From contig NZ_CP035108.1 of the NCBI RefSeq assembly GCF_004087915.1, positions 2,542,001-2,606,000 on the forward strand: DNA of 64,000 nucleotides, in the 5' to 3' direction. Shown here one piece after another: positions 59,683-64,000 of the stretch (positions within the stretch are counted from its first letter, which is position 1; the number at the start of each line of letters is the position of its first letter). Origin of the DNA: Geovibrio thiophilus (lineage in GTDB: Bacteria > Chrysiogenota > Deferribacteres > Deferribacterales > Geovibrionaceae). Under the pieces are notes generated by a model that saw nothing but the letters and a program-made list of their open reading frames with translations, searched no databases and had not been told where the DNA came from. The position numbers and the translations under genes were made by a program.

Positions 59683-59701
59683 TTGTTATTATGTGTAACA
59701 A
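59683..59701. promoter_or_regulatory. Candidate operator between divergent phage cassette and TPR gene
   Basis: TTGTTA (59683-59688) and TAACAA (59696-59701) form an inverted repeat with a 7-base loop, followed by AACATTGTTG at 59711-59720, a related near-palindrome. The 161-base region separates the phage protease gene and the divergent TPR gene. A promoter of the cassette should lie here, but I found no clear -35/-10 pair. Confidence 0.35.
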
Positions 59702-59793
59702 CTACAAAGAAACATTGTTGAATTTCTTTTAAAAAACTTCTGTTATTTGTGAACGAGGGGTAATATTATTAATGAAGCTGAATAGGAGATATT

Positions 59794-60750
59794 ATGAGAC
59801 TTTATGTATTGATCCTTGCCGCCGCTCTGGCTGCGTGCGCGCCTAAGGCGGCTCTGGAATTGCAGAAGAACGGTCGGGAGGCGCTTGCCGCCGGAAACGC
59901 GCCATTGGCGGCGGGCTATCTGGAAAAAGCCGTACAGGAGCATGACTCAGGTGAAAACAGAGCTCTTCTCGGCGATGCCTATTTCGCCATGAAGGAATAC
60001 GACAGGGCTTTCTACGAATACACCAGAGCCGTGAACAGGAATAAAAACACAGCCTACCTGCATTATAAAAGAGGCGAGATTCTCTTCATCCTAGAGAAAT
60101 ACAATGAAGCGATTATGGAGCTGGATGAAGCCCTGACGCAGAAGCCCCTGAGCTTCGCCCGCGCCAACACTCTCATTGGCTTGGCATACGCTGAGCTGGG
60201 GAACACCAAGCAGGCTTTCTTCTACCTCAACAGAGGAATAGAGGCTCAGGAAAACAGCACGGAGGCATACCTCGGCAGGTCAAAGGCATACATGAAAGCA
60301 GGCAGCCCTGAGCAGGCAATAGTGGATGTGACCCGTGCGATACAGCTTGATCCGAAAAATGCCGAAGCCTATTTTCAGCGGGCGCAGATACTGTTTGCCG
60401 TATCAAAAACCGGAGACGGCATAAAGGATCTGGAAACTGCTCTGATCCTCGATCATAACATGGAAAAAGCCTTCTCTGAGGCGGCTTGGGTTCTCTCCAC
60501 TCACCCCGATCCTTATTTCAGAGACGGAGCAAAGGCGGTAATCTACGGACGCAAGGCGTATGCCCTCAAACCGGATAACGAAAACGCTGTGCGCCTCGCC
60601 GCCGCCTTCGCCGAAAATGATCAGTTTGACAAGGCAGTCTCCGTCATTGATGAACAAATCTCCAAGGAAAAAGATCTTGTGGAGGTGGACGGACTGAGGG
60701 TCTGGAAGGAAATGTACGGTAAGGGAATAAAATACAGACGAGATAAATAG
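59794..60750 (+). CDS. TPR-repeat lipoprotein
   Basis: The 318-residue precursor has a lipobox (LAAC, Cys15) and about seven TPR units (GREALAAGNAPLAAGYLEKAVQEH; ALLGDAYFAMKEYDRAFYEYTRAVNRN; LHYKRGEILFILEKYNEAIMELDEALTQKP; AYLGRSKAYMKAGSPEQAIVDVTRAIQLDPKN; YFQRAQILFAVSKTGDGIKDLETALIL). It is an outer- or inner-membrane scaffold without a specific function. It is divergent from the phage cassette. Confidence 0.9.
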   Translation: MRLYVLILAAALAACAPKAALELQKNGREALAAGNAPLAAGYLEKAVQEHDSGENRALLGDAYFAMKEYDRAFYEYTRAVNRNKNTAYLHYKRGEILFILEKYNEAIMELDEALTQKPLSFARANTLIGLAYAELGNTKQAFFYLNRGIEAQENSTEAYLGRSKAYMKAGSPEQAIVDVTRAIQLDPKNAEAYFQRAQILFAVSKTGDGIKDLETALILDHNMEKAFSEAAWVLSTHPDPYFRDGAKAVIYGRKAYALKPDNENAVRLAAAFAENDQFDKAVSVIDEQISKEKDLVEVDGLRVWKEMYGKGIKYRRDK

Positions 60751-60838
60751 GGTTGCCCGAAAAGGCAAGGTATGTTAATTTTCAGACTGTATTATTTTCT
60801 TCCGTAAGATAATCTGCTGATAAGGAAATCTAAGCCGT

Positions 60839-61840
60839 ATGTACAATCTTTTTAAAGAAGATTTTCTGGTTACGGGCGAAAAAGCCGATGCGCTCCGGCA
60901 GAAAATGTGGGGCAAAAAGGTTTTTTACGTTAATAACCTCCATATAAACTATACTGATATATGCGTGAGCAAGTGCCGTTTCTGCGCCTTTGCGAAGGAT
61001 GAGGGCGACGAATCCGCCGTGTTCATGGATGTTGACGACATCATAAAATATGTCGCCGCCAAGGCTCCGAACGCCAGCGAGCTTCATATAGTCGGCGGTC
61101 TGCACCCCTCCAAAAAATTCAGCTACTACACAGACATGGTTAGGGGGCTTAAAACAGCCTTCCCTGAAAAAACCATCAAAGCTTTCAGCGCGGTTGAGAT
61201 AGACTATTTCGCCTCAATCTCAGGACTCTCTGTTTCAGATGCGCTGAGTGCCCTCAAAAAAGCCGGGCTTGAGATGATGCCGGGCGGCGGCGCCGAGATC
61301 TTCGAGCCGAGAGTGCGAAAAGAGATCTGCCCCGAAAAAATTCCCGCTGAAAAATGGCTTGAGGTGCACGAAACCGCCCATAAGGAAGGTATTCTTACCA
61401 ACGCCACAATGCTCTACGGTCACATAGAAACCGGAGAGGACAAGATGCGCCACCTTGAAAAAATCAGGGAGCTTCAGGAGAAAACCGGAGGGTTTCTTGC
61501 GTTTATTCCCCTCTCCTTCCACCCTCAGAACACCTTCCTCAGCCATATAAAACCCGCAACAGGCATGGATGACCTTATGACTGTTGCCGTCAGCCGCCTT
61601 GTGCTGGACAATGTGCCCCACATAAAGGCATACTGGGTTATGCTCGGCGAAAAAACAGCACAGGCTGCCCTCCGATTCGGCGCTGACGATCTGGACGGAA
61701 CAATAATTAAAGAGAATATTACCCATGCCGCCGGCGCGAAAAGCAGTGCCGGACTCACGGAGGACGAACTGAAAAATATGATAACCTCAGCGGGGCTTGA
61801 GCCTGTTAAGCGGAATGCCTTCTACGGGACTATAAACTGA
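60839..61840 (+). CDS. mqnE: Aminodeoxyfutalosine synthase MqnE (radical SAM)
   Basis: The 333-residue radical-SAM enzyme has the cluster motif C42-x3-C46-x2-C49 (ICVSKCRFCAF), with HIVGGLHPSKKFSYYTDMVRGL, MMPGGGAEIFEPRVR and LAFIPLSFHPQNTFLSHIKPATGMDDLMTVAVSRLVLDNVPHIKAYWVMLG. MMPGGGAEI in place of MqnC patterns fits MqnE, which joins SAM-derived and 3-carboxyvinyloxybenzoate parts in the futalosine route to menaquinone. Other mqn genes are not in the window. Confidence 0.92.
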   Translation: MYNLFKEDFLVTGEKADALRQKMWGKKVFYVNNLHINYTDICVSKCRFCAFAKDEGDESAVFMDVDDIIKYVAAKAPNASELHIVGGLHPSKKFSYYTDMVRGLKTAFPEKTIKAFSAVEIDYFASISGLSVSDALSALKKAGLEMMPGGGAEIFEPRVRKEICPEKIPAEKWLEVHETAHKEGILTNATMLYGHIETGEDKMRHLEKIRELQEKTGGFLAFIPLSFHPQNTFLSHIKPATGMDDLMTVAVSRLVLDNVPHIKAYWVMLGEKTAQAALRFGADDLDGTIIKENITHAAGAKSSAGLTEDELKNMITSAGLEPVKRNAFYGTIN

Positions 61841-61842
61841 TT

Positions 61843-62658
61843 ATGGCAGAGTTCATATTCCTCAACCCCACCCCGAACCTGCTGAAAGTGGCGGATTATG
61901 TGAAATTCTCCGGCAGAAGCGTGCGGATCGCCTCCAATAACCAGTTTCCGCCCATTACCTCCGCTAATCTTCATATATTCCACGGCGGAACCTACTCAAC
62001 AGCCAGAAAGAACGCAAACCCTGAGGAAGTTCCCGCCGATTTCTGCATGAAAATGAAGAAGAACATCTTCAACTTTCTCTACGGAGGGAAAATCCGGGGT
62101 GAGCTCGCGAATCTCGGAGAAAGCTTTGAGCACGGAAATATAACCGACCTCTGTCTCATGAAAACTCTGGGAATATACTCCCACGATATAAAAAGCACAC
62201 AGGATGAGTCTGTAACCCACCAGACTCTCCTGAGTGAATATCCCAAGTCGTTCATCGTCACAGGCTATATGGAATCACTGAGCGGAACCGAAAAAATGCA
62301 GATGTACGATACGGATTTCGATCTTAAGGAAGCCTTCGGGAACGATTTTTTTGTTGTTTTCACAAAAAACGACAGGCTTGAGGTCTGCGCCCACGGGAAC
62401 AGACTGATAACCATAGGCAGAAAGAACACCGAGCATATCAACACACTGGCGGAATCATTCCCCATGCTGAAACAGTTCTCTTTCAAGAGAGTTAAAGAAC
62501 TGGTAATATCAAGAAACAGGCAGCCTTGGGCATATAAGGTGATAGACAAACGTATAATCCTGCTGAACGATTTCAGCTACTTCAGCCTTTCCCTTAAGCT
62601 GCCCGATTTATGGTATGAAAAGGCGGGTAAGCTGTTATGTTCAGAAAAGCTGCGGTAA
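61843..62658 (+). CDS. Uncharacterised protein next to mqnE
   Basis: I do not recognise this 271-residue soluble protein. It begins AEFIFLNPTPNLLKVADYVKFSGRSVRIASNN and has HIFHGGTYSTARKNAN, MKTLGIYSHDIKSTQDESVTHQTLLSEYPKSFIVTGYMESLSG and an alpha-beta C-terminal half (ELVISRNRQPWAYKVIDKRIILLNDFSY). It starts 2 bases after mqnE and overlaps the Memo gene by 22 bases, so the three are co-transcribed. It is not MqnA, lacking the family opening, and has no signal peptide. A link to menaquinone synthesis is only positional. Confidence 0.8.
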   Translation: MAEFIFLNPTPNLLKVADYVKFSGRSVRIASNNQFPPITSANLHIFHGGTYSTARKNANPEEVPADFCMKMKKNIFNFLYGGKIRGELANLGESFEHGNITDLCLMKTLGIYSHDIKSTQDESVTHQTLLSEYPKSFIVTGYMESLSGTEKMQMYDTDFDLKEAFGNDFFVVFTKNDRLEVCAHGNRLITIGRKNTEHINTLAESFPMLKQFSFKRVKELVISRNRQPWAYKVIDKRIILLNDFSYFSLSLKLPDLWYEKAGKLLCSEKLR

Positions 62659-63428
62659 GAGGGCTCTTTTATCCCGCGTCGCCCGAAGAGGCGGAAGGGT
62701 TTATTTCAGAAAATATGTCCGGCGCTCCATTGTGTGAGGCTCTCGCGGTTATGCTCCCCCACGCAGGATGGATATACTCAGGCAGAACAGCGGTAAACAC
62801 CGCTTCAAGAGTGAACATCCCCGATAAAGTTATTCTTATGGGTCCCAACCATACAGGGCTGGGCGCGCGTATCTCTGTTTATCCGGAGGGAAGCTGGGAA
62901 ACTCCATTCGGCGATGCGGCTATCGACTCGGAAACTGCGTCAAAGCTCACAGCCTCGCATCTCTGCACGGCAGACACCGCGGCGCATATCAATGAACATT
63001 CTCTGGAAGTCATTGTTCCTATATTAAAATACTTAAATCCGAACGTGAGAATAACCCCGGTGACAATGATGGGGCTGAGCACCGAGACATGCAGGGCTCT
63101 TGGTGAGCTGCTCGCGTCAGTTTGCGATGATAAAACTCTTGTGGTTGTCAGCTCGGACATGAATCATTTCGAGAATGCGTCCGCAACCGAAAGAAAGGAC
63201 GGAGCCGCTCTTCAGGCTGTTCTGGCGCTTGACGAAAAAGCGCTTGCGGTAACTGTGTCAGGGATGAATATTTCTATGTGCGGGGCAGTGCCCGCCGCCG
63301 CCGCGATCAGCTACTGCAAGCTCAGGGGCTGCACAAAAGCGGAGCTCACCGAGCACACTCACAGCGGTTTCGTCAGCGGAGATTATGACAGAGTTGTCGG
63401 CTATGCCGGCGTTATTTTTCATAAATAA
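62637..63428 (+). CDS. Memo-like family protein (AmmeMemoRadiSam system B)
   Basis: The 263-residue protein has the Memo signatures RGLFYPASPEEAEGFI, MLPHAGWIYSGRTAV, VILMGPNHTGLGARISVYPEGSWETPFGDAAID, NEHSLEVIVPILKYL, VVVSSDMNHFE and the closing HTHSGFVSGDYDRVVGYAGVIF. The family resembles extradiol dioxygenases, with His in PHAGW, PNHTG and EHS as metal ligands. Usual companions AmmeMemo A and a radical SAM gene are not next to it. ATG 62637 overlaps the upstream gene by 22 bases. Confidence 0.9.
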   Translation: MFRKAAVRGLFYPASPEEAEGFISENMSGAPLCEALAVMLPHAGWIYSGRTAVNTASRVNIPDKVILMGPNHTGLGARISVYPEGSWETPFGDAAIDSETASKLTASHLCTADTAAHINEHSLEVIVPILKYLNPNVRITPVTMMGLSTETCRALGELLASVCDDKTLVVVSSDMNHFENASATERKDGAALQAVLALDEKALAVTVSGMNISMCGAVPAAAAISYCKLRGCTKAELTEHTHSGFVSGDYDRVVGYAGVIFHK

Positions 63429-63443
63429 ATCAAGGATGATGCG

Positions 63444-64000
63444 ATGAAGGTAAAAAGCGCGGTTTTCCCCGTGGCAGGCTTCGGAACAAGGCTCCTGCCG
63501 GCAACAAAGGCTATCCCCAAAGAGATGGTGACGCTTATTGACAAACCCCTGATTCAATACGGGGTGGAGGAAGCCCTGAACGGCGGCATAGAGCGGATTA
63601 TCTTCGTGACGGGGCGCACAAAAAAGTCCATGGAAGACCACTTTGACCGTGACCCGAACCTTGAGACTGCACTTGCGGAAGCCGGAAAGGAAGAACTGCT
63701 GAAAGAGGTTCGCAAGATTTCTGATATGTGCGATGTCGTGTACGTTCGTCAGAAAGAGCCCAGAGGATTGGGACACGCCGTACTCTGCGCTAAGGATATT
63801 GTCGGGCGTGAGCCCTTCGCCGTTATTCTGCCGGATGATATAATACTCGCGCGGAAATCTGTGATAGGGGAAATGACAAGGGAATTTGACAAGGTGAAGG
63901 CGCCGGTTATCTCCATAATGCAGGTCCCAATTGCCGATACCCACAAGTACGGAATAGTCAAAGTGGAACAACAGATAGATGAAAGGCTGTACAGGCTCGG
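63444..64000 (+). CDS. galU: UTP-glucose-1-phosphate uridylyltransferase GalU (5' part)
   Basis: The 185 visible residues start MKVKSAVFPVAGFGTRLLPATKAIPKEMVTLIDKPLIQYGVEEALNGGIERIIFVTGRTKKSMEDHFD, with the nucleotide-binding GFGTRLLPATKAIPKEM loop, and continue VRQKEPRGLGHAVLCAKDIVGREPFAVILPDDII. GalU makes UDP-glucose for surface polysaccharide and LPS. The frame is open to the window end; the C-terminus lies outside. It starts 15 bases after the Memo gene. Confidence 0.96.
   Translation, partial: MKVKSAVFPVAGFGTRLLPATKAIPKEMVTLIDKPLIQYGVEEALNGGIERIIFVTGRTKKSMEDHFDRDPNLETALAEAGKEELLKEVRKISDMCDVVYVRQKEPRGLGHAVLCAKDIVGREPFAVILPDDIILARKSVIGEMTREFDKVKAPVISIMQVPIADTHKYGIVKVEQQIDERLYRL

Noticed and set aside
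47692-59793. tRNA-Leu as an integrase att site with a duplicate at the right edge
   Set aside because: The region 59640-59793 shows no copy of the tRNA 3' end (GGGTTCGAGTCCCC), and no integrase gene exists in the cassette.
61843-62658. MqnA (chorismate dehydratase) for the gene after mqnE
   Set aside because: The product lacks the opening I-x-V-x-YLN-x-x-P and other MqnA features, although position would have suited it.

Overview
The window looks like a stretch of a Gram-negative, flagellated, menaquinone-using anaerobe or microaerophile. Evidence is lipoprotein signals, a Tol-Pal-type TPR protein, a DNPR-type (meso-diaminopimelate) MurE, sigma-54/sigma-28 flagellar promoters, futalosine-pathway MqnE, and a chemoreceptor fused to hemerythrin. 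The gene set and protein style resemble Deferribacterota (Geovibrio/Denitrovibrio-like). That placement is inference from memory, not a search.

Layout. 1-882: 5' part of a peptidase U32 gene. 1233-9093 (minus): an early flagellar operon, flgB-flgC-fliE-fliF-fliG-fliH-fliI-fliJ-motE-like, followed by a small O-methyltransferase, with a good sigma-54 promoter before flgB. 9169-14838 (minus): an NlpC/P60-SPOR lipoprotein and a complete branched-chain amino acid ABC transporter (livJ-livH-livM-livG-livF) with a strong sigma-70 promoter. 15442-20095 (minus): LysM protein, CpoB-like TPR protein, CheV, an AEC transporter and two small cysteine-motif proteins. 20180-28176: a receiver-HPt protein, a sigma-28-driven unknown protein, a giant multi-PAS histidine kinase, MazG, a catalytically dead Fic/winged-helix protein and an acyl-ACP thioesterase. 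28451-44633 (plus): a full dcw cluster, mraZ-rsmH-ftsL-ftsI-murE-murF-mraY-murD-ftsW-murG-murC-ddl-ftsQ-ftsA-ftsZ, lacking murB. 44649-47541: a glycosyltransferase and an MCP-hemerythrin. 47692-47776: tRNA-Leu. 47946-59632 (minus): 17 tightly packed phage genes with a Mu-I-like protease, decoration protein, lambda-E-like capsid, tail/fibre proteins and M15 endolysin, but no terminase, portal, tape measure, integrase or repressor. 59794-64000 (plus): TPR lipoprotein, mqnE, an unknown gene, a Memo-family gene and the start of galU.

The most unusual signal is a family of about 95-bp structured repeats at four intergenic loci (five copies). Each has two conserved blocks, CGCCGTGCGMAGCGAAG and CGCGAGCGTGT, separated by a 14-15 nt hairpin whose sequence changes while its pairing is kept, and flanked by two further hairpins. 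Two copies sit between long direct repeats (16 bp at ftsW/murG, 44 bp at the methyltransferase end). Those repeats preserve the stop codon of one gene and the start or tail of the next, which suggests a mobile, RNA-like element that inserts with target duplication. Second in interest is the intact but packaging-less phage cassette ending in a seven-repeat propeller fibre.
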